Positions 7,110 through 17,432 of a DNA stretch of 22,199 nucleotides are shown here, piece by piece. Position 1 is the first letter of the stretch; the number at the start of each line of letters is the position of its first letter. Below the pieces are notes generated by a model. It ran no database searches and was not told the DNA's origin. It saw nothing but the letters and a program-made list of their open reading frames with translations. Where the stretch lies: the NCBI GenBank assembly GCA_964058845.1, contig CAXKVR010000761.1:1-22199 (forward strand), written 5' to 3'. Made by a program: the position numbers and the translations under genes. This stretch comes from Carex sylvatica (Eukaryota > Streptophyta > Magnoliopsida > Poales > Cyperaceae).

Positions 7110-8914
7110 CTAGCCCCAAGCCATAGATGAAGCATAATTTACCACCAATTTGCCGTCAAAACCGAAATTCTGTCAATTCCATAGGATATTAGCATATTAG
7201 TTTTTTTTTCTAAACTGGGAGCACCAACTTTATTTGAATGTAGGAAACAAAGTCATTTATAGAAATCATTATTAAAAAATATAGGGAAACAGAAAGAGTA
7301 GAGTTTTATGATGGCACAGATGGATGTGAAAAAAATTCGGATCCAAACTTTGGAACCAATTATTTTCGGATCTAAAGTGTTTTGTTTTTTTGCTGAAAGT
7401 GTGGTTGAGTTTTTTTTTTTGTTAAACATAAAGAGTGCTGGATTTTGTTTTCAGAAATAACGGCTGCGATTTTTTCAAAACAGAAAGAGTGGATGGATTT
7501 TTTTCTGAAACAAAAAACACTTTTGTATCTGGAATATCTTTTTGGGTCCATCTATGCCATCGAAAAAACCCAGCACTCTTTATTCCCTTTACAATTTAAT
7601 AATAATTTATATAAATTAAAAATTCTCCATCAGATTTTGTTCCATACTAAGCCAGATGCTATGTTTTTACCAGCAGAAACCAGCAATATTTCGGTACCTT
7701 GTGCCATCTGGGCCGTGGTTGCTACCCTCCCAAATGACAACCGCAAAATATAAAGCCTTTCTCCTTTTTGTTCTAACGTGCTTTCCTAACAGTGGGTGAT
7801 ATGATACCAGTAATTACGAATACCAGCAGGTACAATTCCAGATTGGTTTCACCATCTATCATACACGCAGAAACACACAGCACTTACATTGTACAAGTCG
7901 ATCACCAATTCATCTGGATTTGGCGAGAATGCACTATTGACATATACAAACTATCAAACAAGAAAGAAATTGGTAAAGTATAAATAAAAATAATAATAAC
8001 AAGATTGATGTTAAAAATAATACTTAAGATAAAATGAATGACAAAAATACCAGAGTGTCTCTATGAAGCTGACGCCTTAGAAACTCTATAACCTTCAAGA
8101 ACTTCTCGCTCCCCGCTATCTAATGGTGGCAACAAGAGAAATAAACAAATAAGGTTAATATTCTTCTGCTTCTTTTTTTCAAGAAACAACTAAGGTTAAT
8201 TTCCCCATGACCCTGTCATCAAAGAAAGATAAAGTCATAACATAATTTAAAGATATATCATAATAATTACATGGCATGCTAACAATCAACAAGGTAACTA
8301 TTGTATAAACTCACGTCAAAACTAACTCGAGGAAGTATCGGTCAAATGAGTAAATCTATTGTACTTCTAAGTGATAGATTTCAGCATCATTATAGTCATA
8401 TTATCAAAATAGAAACTCTTCTTTTGCTGATCAGTCACATTTCTGAAACACAACCTTTATATACCAGTCGGGTTGATCCAGTAGAAAACCAGCACCAACT
8501 GAGCAGCATTGGGTCCATACCAATTTAAAGCTTTATCAAATGTAAGATTTTTGTGTTGGTTTTTGTTGTGTAATTGGGTAAAGATGTGATCACTGTTATA
8601 CTGGTATGGAACAATACAAAATCAGAAGCTTATTTTACAAATTTGCATTAAGCAAGCCTATAAGGACATGGACCAACAAAATTTCTGCTCAATTAACTAA
8701 ATTAACAAAAGAATTAATAAAAAGAATACCTTGAACTTGGATTGCTTAAGGATAGGGACATCGCCAGTTGCTCTGAGGTGCACCACAACTACACGGGAAA
8801 AAATATTCAACTCTTTAGAGAGAAGAAAAAGGCAGATGCACCTAATTTTTTTAAAAAAAGGGGTAAACCTTTTCGATCGGTGGTCGGAGATTCCGCTGCC
8901 CTTGGCGAACTCAT
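7110..8914 (-). CDS. ATG12: Autophagy ubiquitin-like protein ATG12, five coding exons
   Basis: ATG12 is a cytosolic ubiquitin-fold protein. ATG7 (E1-like) activates it at its C-terminal glycine, ATG10 (E2-like) carries it, and it is joined to a lysine of ATG5. The conjugate, with ATG16, promotes ATG8 lipidation on the growing autophagosome. Coding exons on the minus strand are 8914-8869, 8788-8730, 8119-8051, 7950-7888 and 7169-7110. All four introns are GT..AG (80, 610, 100 and 718 bp). The exons sum to 297 nt: 98 residues plus a TAG stop. The start gives [15 protein letters not shown], a short variable tail. Family signatures follow in order: [20 protein letters not shown] (16-35), [15 protein letters not shown] (44-58), [20 protein letters not shown] (59-78) and [19 protein letters not shown] (80-98), ending in the conjugation Gly98. 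Length and motifs match plant ATG12; no frame lesions are seen. This start was chosen because splicing at AAAAG|GT joins codon-perfectly to the VVVHLRATG exon. Intron 4 holds an inverted-repeat element. Confidence 0.97.
7255..7622. mobile_element. Inverted-repeat (Mutator-like?) MITE inside ATG12 intron 4
   Basis: The left arm (about 7255-7340) contains AAAGAGTAGAGTTTTATGAT then GGCACAGATGG. The right arm (about 7540-7622) contains CCATCTATGCCATCG then AAAAAACCCAGCACTCTTT. These are imperfect reverse complements, and the similarity extends outward through GGGAA and ATTATTAAA. The long TIRs suggest a Mutator-like MITE, but I could not find a clean 9-bp target duplication, so the class and exact ends are uncertain. 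It lies wholly within the 718-bp last intron of ATG12, so it does not touch the coding sequence. Confidence 0.6.
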
Positions 8915-9080
8915 CACACAGCGCAAGCAATGGAAGGAAAATAGGGAAGAAAGGAAGCAAATCGATTTTCGATCGGGAGATCAAGGCCGTCTCTGTGTGA
9001 TAATTATAAATTTTAGCAGATCTTAAAATAGATCAAGGCCCAAATGTGGGTACATGACGGGCCGAGAAAATTGCTTCAGC
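8915..9080 (-). promoter_or_regulatory. Probable ATG12 5' UTR and core promoter
   Basis: Upstream of the ATG12 start (reading leftward) there is a TATA-like TTTATAATTA at about 9002-9012 on the minus strand, about 90 bases before the ATG. A TGGGCC (site II/TCP-type) hexamer on the minus strand lies at 9038-9043, and further GGGCC words occur near 9058-9063. Site II elements are common in constitutively expressed plant genes. The transcription start would be near 8970-8980. This assignment is by motif and position only. Confidence 0.4.
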
Positions 9081-9606
9081 CCATTTCCATATTAAACTGC
9101 TTCTAACTCCTGAGGTTGATTTGAGGGCACTGAATTTTGGATAAATAAATTGACAGGGCTAGTTTTTATTAATGCAGCGCATCGGAGACAAAAACAAAAT
9201 GAATCTGTAAAACTGATGTAATTCGGGCCTTATTATGATAAAAGACCCAATATAACAAATGAAGAGAAGAAAGACCCTATTTGAAAATGAATAGTGCACC
9301 TGTATCAAACTTTTTTTTTTTCTTTTTTTTAACATGTTAGTCTTTCTTATTTTATTTTTTGACAGGTAACGTAATTTTTTATTTACAAAGTTTTTTAAAA
9401 GAATTACTTTCTAACTACTTCTATTAATTCTCATTTTTGCGGTTCTAAAAATAATTACTGACGTGACCATTAAAAATGATTATAAATTAATTACACAAGT
9501 TCATAGATCAGAAATTAAAATTACTTAATTTGTATTTAATTTCTTGTCAAATCAGGTATTGATTGGGACGAGAAACGAATATCCCCTGTAACTACTACAA
9601 TCCAAG
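9081..9606. other. Intergenic sequence upstream of ATG12
   Basis: No gene is recognised. There are T-rich runs near 9311-9330 and otherwise AT-rich sequence. The last 17 bases (9590-9606) are the left target duplication of the retroposon that follows. Confidence 0.4.
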
Positions 9607-9821
9607 TAAGTGAAGAAACAACGAAAAAAGAGAGAGACATAAATTTTAATTTTATTTTATTTTAATTTATTTTTGTTTTTTAATTTTAATGTTTTTTTTT
9701 TCTTTTTGCTTATTAAGCTCACTACTTCTAAGTTTTGTTTTGAGTTTGTACTAGAGGCTTTAGTTCAAAACCTAATTCTTTTTAGTTAATATAACAAAAG
9801 AGGACTCAGATCCTCATTTTT

Positions 9822-9851
<30 letters not shown>
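9607..9851 (+). mobile_element. Poly(A) retroposon (truncated LINE or SINE) with 17-bp target duplication
   Basis: The 17-bp sequence AACTACTACAATCCAAG occurs at 9590-9606 and again, perfectly, at 9852-9868. Between them is a T-rich body ending GGACTCAGATCCTCATTTTT, followed by an uninterrupted run of about 29 A's from 9825. A long perfect target duplication next to a poly(A) tail is the signature of target-primed reverse transcription. The body has no recognisable reverse transcriptase and no clear A/B-box promoter, so I cannot choose between a 5'-truncated LINE and a SINE or transcript-derived copy. The intact tail and duplication suggest a young insertion. Confidence 0.85.
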
Positions 9852-9855
<4 letters not shown>

Positions 9856-9868
9856 ACTACAATCCAAG

Positions 9869-10404
9869 CAAAAAGCAAAAGAGGAGAACTGAAGAAGAGA
9901 GAAAGGATCTTTGATTTGAGAATTGAATTGAGATATCGATCCCTTCTCGTTTCATGCACTTGCCTTTCGCGTCAGAGATATCCTAGTTGTCGCCCAAAAA
10001 AGAGGAATATCTCTGAGATATTATCATAAATCGCCATTAAAGTGGCTTTATTCAAAGCACATGCTTGGAACTATCAACGATCAATTTTTCGTTTCTGGTT
10101 GTTTTGATGGAACGCCACGCGGTATAAATGTTCGGGTTTGTAATGGATCGAATTTTATTTGAATCCGATAGCTAAATCCATCTATGATTCAATAAGGAAA
10201 ATGAGAATTTTATTAAGGATGAAATGTAGATGTATTCAAAATTTCAAATAGAATTCTATCCGCTGACTACCCGAAACATTCTATTCGAATTTGAGGGAAA
10301 ATAAAATTTATTATTTTGTTAATAATAAAAAATCAATTTTGTTAATTTAAAATTAAAATTTATTAGAAAAGACATAAATAGAATAATTTGCGATTTTTGA
10401 AAAG
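9869..10404. other. Intergenic stretch without a recognised gene
   Basis: Positions 9870-10140 have slightly higher GC and a purine-rich start (AAGAGGAGAACTGAAGAAGA), vaguely like a 5' UTR. The motif GAGATATC/GATATCTC occurs several times, but no coding exon with family resemblance was found on either strand. Confidence 0.35.
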
Positions 10405-11165
10405 TAGGTTATGTTTGGTTATGGACTAAACAGTGGAATAAGAGCTTTAGGCCTCACTTATTTCATCAAACATGGTTTAATTGAGCCGGACTAAGGTGGA
10501 ATAAGCTGATCTTTAGGCCAGACTAAATTGGCCTAAATTAAACCACATCTCTAGGTGGTTTAATTTTAATTGAGTATGAGACCTAACTTTCATTATTTTT
10601 ATTATTTTTAATCATTTTTTAAGAAATATAAAATAAGCAATTTTTTTTTCATTTACATATAAGGAAACTTATACCTTTATCAATTATAGAATCAATATTT
10701 TTTTTTAAATGACACAACTTTCTAAATCAACAAAATATACAATCTAAAAAATAATTAAATAAAATATTTTTTAAATTGTACTACAAAATAATAAATTTTT
10801 TTTCATCAACCTAACACATTTTTGACAAGTAAATTAGTACATATATAACTTTAATTAAATAAGATTCATTAAATACATGTGCTTCTCTAAGATATAGAAT
10901 TAATTTATATCTTATACAATTTCTTTCAATCAAAATGAAAAGAAAAAAAATACAAAGAATAGTTTTATTATTGTTATTACAAATTTTGTAGGACAAAATA
11001 ATTTGTAATATCAAATCATGCCTTAAGCCATCAAATTCTTATCAAACAAGGAATAGTTAAAGTATAACTTTAGATATTAACCAAATATAAATAATTTAGA
11101 TCGGCCTAAGTTGGAATAACCAAGTTAGGCCTCATTAACTTTAGTACACAACCAAACATGACCTA
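10405..11165. mobile_element. 761-bp TIR element, PIF/Harbinger- or hAT-like
   Basis: The left end TAGGTTATGTTTGGTTATGG and the right end, which reads TAGGTCATGTTTGGTTGTGT in reverse complement, match over about 25 bp. Both ends continue inward with TTTAGGCCT- and GGAATAA-type words. Many plant DNA transposons have a GTTTGGTT core near the end, including PIF/Harbinger and some hAT elements. I did not find an unambiguous target duplication. The interior is AT-rich (GGCCTAA words near both ends) with no transposase, so it is non-autonomous. Confidence 0.7.
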
Positions 11166-11364
11166 AAAGAGTAAAGATGATATTATGAAGTTTAGAATGA
11201 GAATTCCGTAATTTCAAGATTTTTGAGGGGTATACATGAAATTCCTCCAAAATTCAACAAAAAAATAATAATATAGGTGCATGGTGCATGCCCAAATATA
11301 TTATTCTAACAGAAGGAATTTTCCTGAACAATACATTTTGCAAATCTGATCATAAGATAACCCA

Positions 11365-12035
11365 TGGAAAATTTTCTAATTAGCACCCTAATAATTCTAA
11401 ATTTAACAAACACCATCCAAAACTCTAAATTTCAGTTTTTACTACCCACGCGCTCTCAGTCCACGCATCAAATTTTTTGGTGTGCAGACCGGAGAAGCGC
11501 ACCAACTTTTTTTTTTTTGGTTTTTTTTTTTTTGTGTGCACACTATCAGGAAACGCATCAATATTTTTTTTTTTTTTAGTTATGTTCTGAATTATTTGAA
11601 ATTTTAAGACTAAATTTTTTCTGTTATGCGTATAATTTGTAGTATAAAACATTCATCGAATTGGACATATAATTTGTAGCAATTTGCGCACCAACTTACT
11701 TAGTACCAAACGCTGCTCAGATTGTACGTATAATTTGTTGTAGTAATTTTTAGTTCAAATTTAGTCCTAAACTTTATTTGTTAAACAGGTGTGTTTTATT
11801 TTCTACAATTTCACCGTCAAATGTTATGTGCATATATAATTCTAAATACCACAAAATAAAATAGAATATAACAGAAAAAAATTTAGTCCAAATATTTCAA
11901 GCAATTCATTACATAACTAAAAAAAATGTTGCGCTTACTGAGAACGTGTGAGTGGTAAAAACTAAAATTTAAAATTTGAAGGAATGAGTAGTGTTTGTTT
12001 AATTTGAATTAATTGACTAATTAAATTTTTTTCTG
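11365..12035. mobile_element. Long-TIR Mutator-like (MULE) non-autonomous element
   Basis: The left arm (about 11365-11640) and right arm (about 11850-12035) are reverse complements with interruptions. Examples are AATTTAACAAACAC paired with GTGTTTGTTTAATT, CAGTTTTTACTACCCACGCG paired with GTGTGAGTGGTAAAAACTA, and TTTAGTTATGTTCTGAATT paired with AATTCATTACATAACTAAA. Possible target repeats are GATAACCCA (11356-11364) and AATAACCGA (12036-12044), 7 of 9 matching. TIRs of about 180 bp or more with a 9-bp duplication fit a MULE. No transposase or captured exon was recognised in the roughly 200-bp centre. Confidence 0.72.
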
Positions 12036-12262
12036 AATAACCGAACACATCATGTATTATTTTGGTTTTCTGTAATCTGTTTTTTTCATTATGGCGAAAT
12101 AATTGCATGGAGGATTGAGAGAATCAGAGAATCTATTTGGGCTCTTTCTTTTGAGGAAGCCAGAAGTTTCTGCTTTTGAGGTTGCTTTTGTGTAGTATAT
12201 AGTATTTTTTGTACCATTGAGTAAGTTATCTCGGTGAAAAAGGTGAAAGAGTGGTGTGTGGG
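12036..12262. other. Short intergenic spacer
   Basis: No recognised gene or element. The open frame crossing this area on the minus strand has no family resemblance. Confidence 0.3.
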
Positions 12263-12440
12263 TAGGGCTGACAAAAATATTTGTAGTTTGTGATTTGATT
12301 CGAGTTTGATTTGAATTTGATTCGAGTTAATTTGATTCAAAATTAGTTCGAACTGAAACGAACTAAATCAGGTTCGTTTCGAAATTAATTTAAACCAAAT
12401 TCAAACTAGGTCTAGTTTGATCGAAATGGGTTCGCGAACT
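12263..12440. mobile_element. hAT-like fragment with GTTCGAATTTGATT-rich body
   Basis: The stretch starts TAGGGCTGACAAAAATATTT and then carries many degenerate copies of GATTTGATTCGA and GAACTRAA-like words in both orientations. It resembles the neighbouring element 12910-13099 in composition and word order. No clean right terminus or target duplication is visible, so the right limit is approximate. Confidence 0.45.
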
Positions 12441-12909
12441 TTTATGGTTTGAATCTCATAATAACATCGGCCGTTTATTTATCAGATGAAATTAGAATCC
12501 AAGATAGAGAGAGTCATAATTTAACCTAGCCGATGCTCCATGGCTCTCAATACACTCAGTCCTTGTACAATTACTTGTTTTACTGCATATTTCAGTTATT
12601 GTACTTAATCCTCTTTTTACGATTATTTCTTGTGATGTATTTTTCCATGAATAATTTTTTAACTTAAAACATTCATTTCATACTTTAATGTCACACGGAA
12701 ACTCTTTTTTTAGTACCATAGTGGCAATTATGAGAGTTGATGTAGCAACTATCAGTCTTGCACTTGTCTATACTCAGTTGGCAGGATTATAGCAACTAAG
12801 AGCTAATAAACTAGCCCATAATCCATTAGTGTGAATTCGTGAAAGGTAAAAGAAAGCTGTGTGAATTATCCTGCAAGAAAAAAATTAATGTATAAATTAC
12901 CGGTATAAC
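12441..12909. other. Intergenic spacer
   Basis: No gene or element was recognised. The sequence is AT-rich with stops in all frames. Confidence 0.35.
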
Positions 12910-13099
12910 TAGGGATGCTAAAAAAAAATTTAGTTCGTAATTTGATTTGACTTCGATTTGAAAAATATGTAGTTCACAATTAATTTAATTCGAAATTAGT
13001 TCGATTTGAAACAAATTAAACCCAGTTCGGTTCGAATCTTATTCAAATCAAACTCAAACTAGGATATGTTCGATTTGATTTGATTCGTTGCCACCCCTA
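12910..13099. mobile_element. Short Ac/Ds-like hAT MITE
   Basis: A 190-bp unit begins TAGGGATGCTAAAA and ends CGTTGCCACCCCTA, whose reverse complement TAGGGGTGGCAACG mirrors the start. The body is full of GATTTGATT and GTTCGAAT words with their complements. An 8-bp target duplication is not preserved (GGTATAAC against TGTGTAGG), so the ends have probably mutated. It abuts the CACTA element with a gap of 20 bp. Confidence 0.6.
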
Positions 13100-13580
13100 T
13101 GTGTAGGCGTCTATGTCCGCACTTCTACAAAAAATATTTTTTTCATTACCCCTTTACCATCGAATGTGCTTCTGCACAGATGGCATTCGTTACTAGTGGC
13201 AGTGCTATAATTACGTTGAACTTTTTACCATCGGTTGGCACTTGAAAAATTGATGGCGCTGATGGCCTCCTCTTTTCCATTGGTTAAATTTTAACCAACC
13301 GTTGGTTTTGATTGACTCTTTCACATCGGTTGGGCTATTAAATCGATGGTGTAGATGTGGTGATCTTTACTATTCGTGATGTAGATGAGCCGTCCGCATT
13401 AGTACGATCAATACCAACTTTGTTCTTTTTTTTGAATCGATGGGGATGTTCTAAAGGGTAATACTTGAACCTAACAATTAATAACTAGCTAGACCAAAAA
13501 GTAAAAAATAACTTCTCCATGTATTCAAGTACTGATGGTTATGTATATTGTGTTATTAAGTTAATTCAGAGATATAGCTC

Positions 13581-13585
<5 letters not shown>

Positions 13586-13623
<38 letters not shown>
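13586..13623. repeat. (TA)n microsatellite
   Basis: A nearly perfect TA dinucleotide run of about 38 bp inside the left half of the CACTA element. Confidence 0.95.
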
Positions 13624-13625
<2 letters not shown>

Positions 13626-14216
13626 CAATTATAATTAATGAGATAATTATTTAATTAATAACATACATTATATACCAACTTAATAGAGAATTAACTAAAT
13701 ATTAACTTGCTTCTAATTAAAATCTTTTGTGTTGTAATTATTAATAGAACAATAATAACACACATTGCATGCACAAATACACAATAGTGACACACACATT
13801 TCATTCAACATTACTGCTATAATTTCAAAAATACCGGAACCTATATCTAAAACATGTACCCATCCAAACTTCAAGAGATTAATTGTACATAACATTCATT
13901 AACATATATACATACTGAAAATATTTAATATACATGAAACATATATTAATGCATGCATACACAAATTAAAATACACAGCATCCATGTGCACAAAATTAAT
14001 ACACAACATGTATATATCCATACAAATTAAATATATTCCTGAATATATCTAGCTAGAGTATAACAACAAACTCTTCTCGACATGCATATTGGCGAGTCCC
14101 GGAGTTTCATCTTCTACTAAAGCCCAATCCCATCCACTATAACTACACGTTCCTTTGCACAGAGTTCTACGTGTATGATCGTAATAACCATTCATTATAT
14201 GATAGTTCCTAAAATT

Positions 14217-15383
14217 TTACAATTCCCCTATACCAAGCACCAGATATTTCATCACTCGCCACACAATGCTATCAAACCTCCAGTACTTGACCTCAACTGT
14301 CTCGAGATTTCTTCTTGGAGATAGTTGAAGCCTCGGAGTGCATGGTGGATTTGGTGGCATTGTATCCTCAACTGGCCATGGCACATGACAATACTGCAAC
14401 AGATTAACAATTAATAAGTTGATAAGTAGATCTTTACTTTATCTTACAACAATTAATTAAATGATGCATGCATAGAAGCTATGCATATATATGTTACGTT
14501 CAAAAATTATATACTTACACAATTCTCATGTTGAACTATTATGAGATTTGTCAAGTTTGGACAGCTCTTTATGATCCAAGTTTTTATTTATAAATAAGAA
14601 TACGTGCAAATAAAAACAGTGAAAACCTTCAAGTTATTAAATTTTGGGAGTCTTGCTGATAAAACTGGCAGTTTCTATACACACACACATGTAATTAGGG
14701 ATAATAATATACAAACACGAGTCGGAACAATTAATTGAACTATATGTAAAATCAATTTAGGACACCCTGCTTGCATGCATGCATATATGCATGAAATTAA
14801 TTAGCACACCAATTAATATGCATATGCAATATAATTGATGGGGACCTTCGAACTATGTGGGTCAATTATATAAAATTACACCAATTCCATATGCATGTAA
14901 TTAATTCAGGACCTTGGATATAACTAGACTATGTGGGTCAATCATGTAAAATTAACACTGTAATTTGTGACCTTAAAACTATAAATGTGGGTCAATCACA
15001 TAAAATTGAATATGATAATATGATAATATGATTGGGGATCAATTTATTTAATTATAATACCCAACATTTTATTATAAACACTTAATTAGGCACCCATGCA
15101 CGTCAATTAGAGAGATTAATTAATTATACCAGGAGAACGCACTTAAGATGTAACTCCAGAAGATGAACATCTGCAGTAATCTTCTAAAGTAAATTAGCAA
15201 TGATCCCCTCCATAAATATTGGACTTGAGAATCCCTCGCATTGATGTTGAGGACGGGTAAAGAGGTTCATAGGTTGTTCCACCTCTTAGACATTACACAT
15301 GTACGCATTTCCTCTTGGGTGGCCAGTAATCCTAAGATTACGACAAGTATTGGGTCGGACAAATTACTAATGTGGTCGCTCAT
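14217..15383 (-). pseudogene. F-box/LRR/FBD-type gene fragment captured in the CACTA element
   Basis: F-box proteins are substrate adaptors of SCF ubiquitin ligases. Reading leftward from an ATG at 15383, the frame gives MSDHISNLSDPILVVILG, then LLATQEEMRTCVMSKRWNNL. This is a clear F-box (compare the consensus order D-I-S-L-P-D-I-L, T-K-E, V-S-K-R-W-L-W). A TGA at 15269-15267 then replaces the expected Trp, and the next residues read TSLPVLNINA. A short leucine-rich piece (DVHLLELHLKCVLL) lies at about 15129-15172. Exon 14674-14519 has an AG acceptor and GTAAGT donor. It reads LPVLSARLPKFNNLKVF, an in-frame TAA, then IIKSCPNLTNLII, the usual LRR pattern. The last exon 14393-14217 begins YCHVPWPVED and ends with an FBD-like RRNLETVEVKYWRFDSIV segment and a stop. 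Much of the normal LRR region is missing. Stops and missing exons make it a pseudogene. Confidence 0.8.
14852..15000. repeat. Three diverged direct repeats (ACTATGTGGGTCAAT family)
   Basis: The phrase ACTATGTGGGTCAAT with a following TRTAAAATTA occurs at about 14852 and 14928. A third variant (ACTATAAATGTGGGTCAATC) lies at about 14978. Each is preceded by a GACCTT-like word. They lie in what would be an intron of the captured F-box gene. Confidence 0.6.
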
Positions 15384-15932
15384 TGTTCCTACAATGGAAG
15401 GGGATCGATCTGGTCAGCAGAGAAGACAAATTTAAAGAGGTGAGAGAGATGATCGGATAGAGAAATCCCAAATAGTGGAGAGAATACTGTGTGGAATGAG
15501 GTGGAAGACGAACATGCTTGTCGAAACTGAGAAAGTATAATTGTCCCTTTATTAAAAATATATTAAAATATAATTGTCCCTTTAATTATACTCTAAATAT
15601 AGATATCATGTTCAACAGCTTGGATTGACTGTTAGTACGTACTTCAAAAATAAATGAAGTTACAATTATAGTAACTTGGAAAATCATTTAAATTTTAACA
15701 TGTTTCAATTATGGTAATGTAAATTAATCATATCGATTTAAATTTTAACATAACCTTTTAATTAGGGTTTAGGGTTTAGCCCAAATTTCCCTCCAGCGCT
15801 AAACTTATCATTTTAAACTTCATCATTTTCATAAAGTAACGCTAATTATATAATTAAACCTGACTAACATATTTGAAGTAGCACGAATATTGACATGCAC
15901 CATTTCGAATCAGACGGTCCAACCCTAAACTG

Positions 15933-15995
15933 AAAGTTTGCCATACTATAGGCCAAAGTTTGCCATATTATAGGCCAAAGTTTGCCATACTATTT
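15933..15995 (+). repeat. 22-bp tandem repeat, about 2.8 copies
   Basis: The unit AAAGTTTGCCATACTATAGG-CC is repeated at 15933, 15955 and 15977, with one base change in the second copy and truncation of the third. Confidence 0.9.
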
Positions 15996-16285
15996 CATTT
16001 TAACTTATTTCAAGTTCAAACAGAAATGAAACATCAAGGAACCAGTATAGAGGATAGGTGAACAGTATTTGGCTGTCATTGAAGATGCTATACCTCTTCA
16101 CCAGTGCATGTCAATGAAAATTATGGTGTACTTAGTTTATATCATTAGCCCCTTGTTGTGTGGCTTAGTTATTGCTACCTTAGTATATGTATTTTTGGAG
16201 TTTAGACTCACAGAAGTTTGGTTTATAAAATTGAACTAATAAAATTGAATTTTGTTTTCAAACTCTATTTTCAGTCTCCATAGCA

Positions 16286-16370
16286 AGTATCCAACTGGGA
16301 GTGTGAATACTATTGATGAAATATATGTATTTCATCATCCGTCACTACGCAAGACAGTTTTCACATCAGG
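16286..16370 (+). other. Exon-like segment within the CACTA element
   Basis: A stretch with a good acceptor (CTATTTTCAG before about 16276) and donor (CATCAG|GTATGT at about 16371) encodes SKYPTGSVNTIDEIYVFHHP and continues SLRKTVFTSG without a stop. A second AG-preceded segment starts near 16460. I do not recognise the protein. Given the F-box fragment elsewhere in the same element, a second captured gene piece is plausible but unproven. Confidence 0.25.
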
Positions 16371-16980
16371 TATGTCAATTTGTTTCTATCAAGCACTGAT
16401 TTTTAAGTTTTTAAATAATCATGCATGCACTGATTTTTAAGTTCTTAAATATATGCAGTCTCCCCTACCACAGAATCCATATCCTCTTGCAGAACTGGCC
16501 CAGATTCATGATTAGTGGTGCTGGTATTTGTTGGAGTATATTCTACCACTACAACTTTATGGGGAGGGAAATTAAAAACTTTAGGTAATTGTGATGTATA
16601 TTGTCTAAGCTAACAATTAATGGTTTTTTGGTATAAGTATAGTGCTGGTGATTTTTTTGGTGTAAGTACAACCAGTGGGGTGTCATTTTTGAAAGATTAA
16701 TTGCTGGCTTTAGTTTAGTCATATAGGTGGAGGGGAGTAGTGTGTGATTGATCTGGTATGCCTTGGGGGTGGTTCTAATTTGTTGGAATAGAACATATAG
16801 GTTAATTAATGATGGTACTTGGATTAATTTAGTGCTACAAATTAATTATGTTGGTTAATTTAGTGCTGCATGCATTGTTCTATATATATGTGTGTGTTGG
16901 TCTTCTATATTATCTTGCTTATTTTGTTGTATGTTATTTGTATTTGATTTGGTGCTATATATACAGATCTAGAGAGGAGC

Positions 16981-17026
<46 letters not shown>

Positions 17027-17432
17027 GGCTATGGTACATTGCAATGCATAAGCATTTTTATACATTAGACTATAAATCACTGATTCAAAGTTCAAATGAC
17101 TGATCCAAACCGTTTATCTTGTTCTCTATATTAATATGTGCGTGGAGACCAAATTTTACATTTTTTGAATTTTTTTACTATTTATTAAGCCACTTTGAAA
17201 ATCACTGATCCAACAGTAACAGTAAAATCAAAAGGCACCATTGGATCAATAATTTTCAAAGTGACTTAATAAATAGTAAAAAAATTCAAAAAAAATATAA
17301 AATTTGGTCTCCAAGAACATATTAATATGGAGAACAAGATGAACGGTTTGGATCGGTCATTTGGACTTTGAATATGATAATTTATGGTCCAATGTACAAA
17401 AATACCTATGCATTGCAATGCACCATAGCCCA

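Noticed and set aside
7445..7753. 102-codon plus-strand frame
   Set aside because: It overlaps the inverted-repeat element and lies antisense within ATG12 intron 4; composition is low complexity.
8460..8560. Minus-strand peptide [19 protein letters not shown] that looks protein-like
   Set aside because: It lies inside ATG12 intron 2, has no good splice acceptor, and adding it would disrupt the ATG12 join between SKFK and IAGSEKF.
8697..8984. Single-exon reading of the ATG12 start as a 95-codon minus-strand frame
   Set aside because: It reads through intron 1 and past the exon 2 donor; only the [17 protein letters not shown] portion is ATG12, and the spliced model joins perfectly.
8731..9026. 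Plus-strand open frames of about 90 codons
   Set aside because: They are antisense to the first two exons and 5' region of ATG12, and their products resemble no family.
11364..11652. Overlapping plus and minus frames rich in Phe/Lys
   Set aside because: They are produced by poly(T)/poly(A) tracts within the TIR of the MULE-like element.
13665..13920. Minus-strand 60-codon frame near 13713-13895
   Set aside because: Cysteine-rich translation of AT-rich DNA with no family resemblance and no splice context.
15763..15779. TTTAGGG-type telomere-like repeat
   Set aside because: Only about two and a half units are present; too short to claim an interstitial telomere array.
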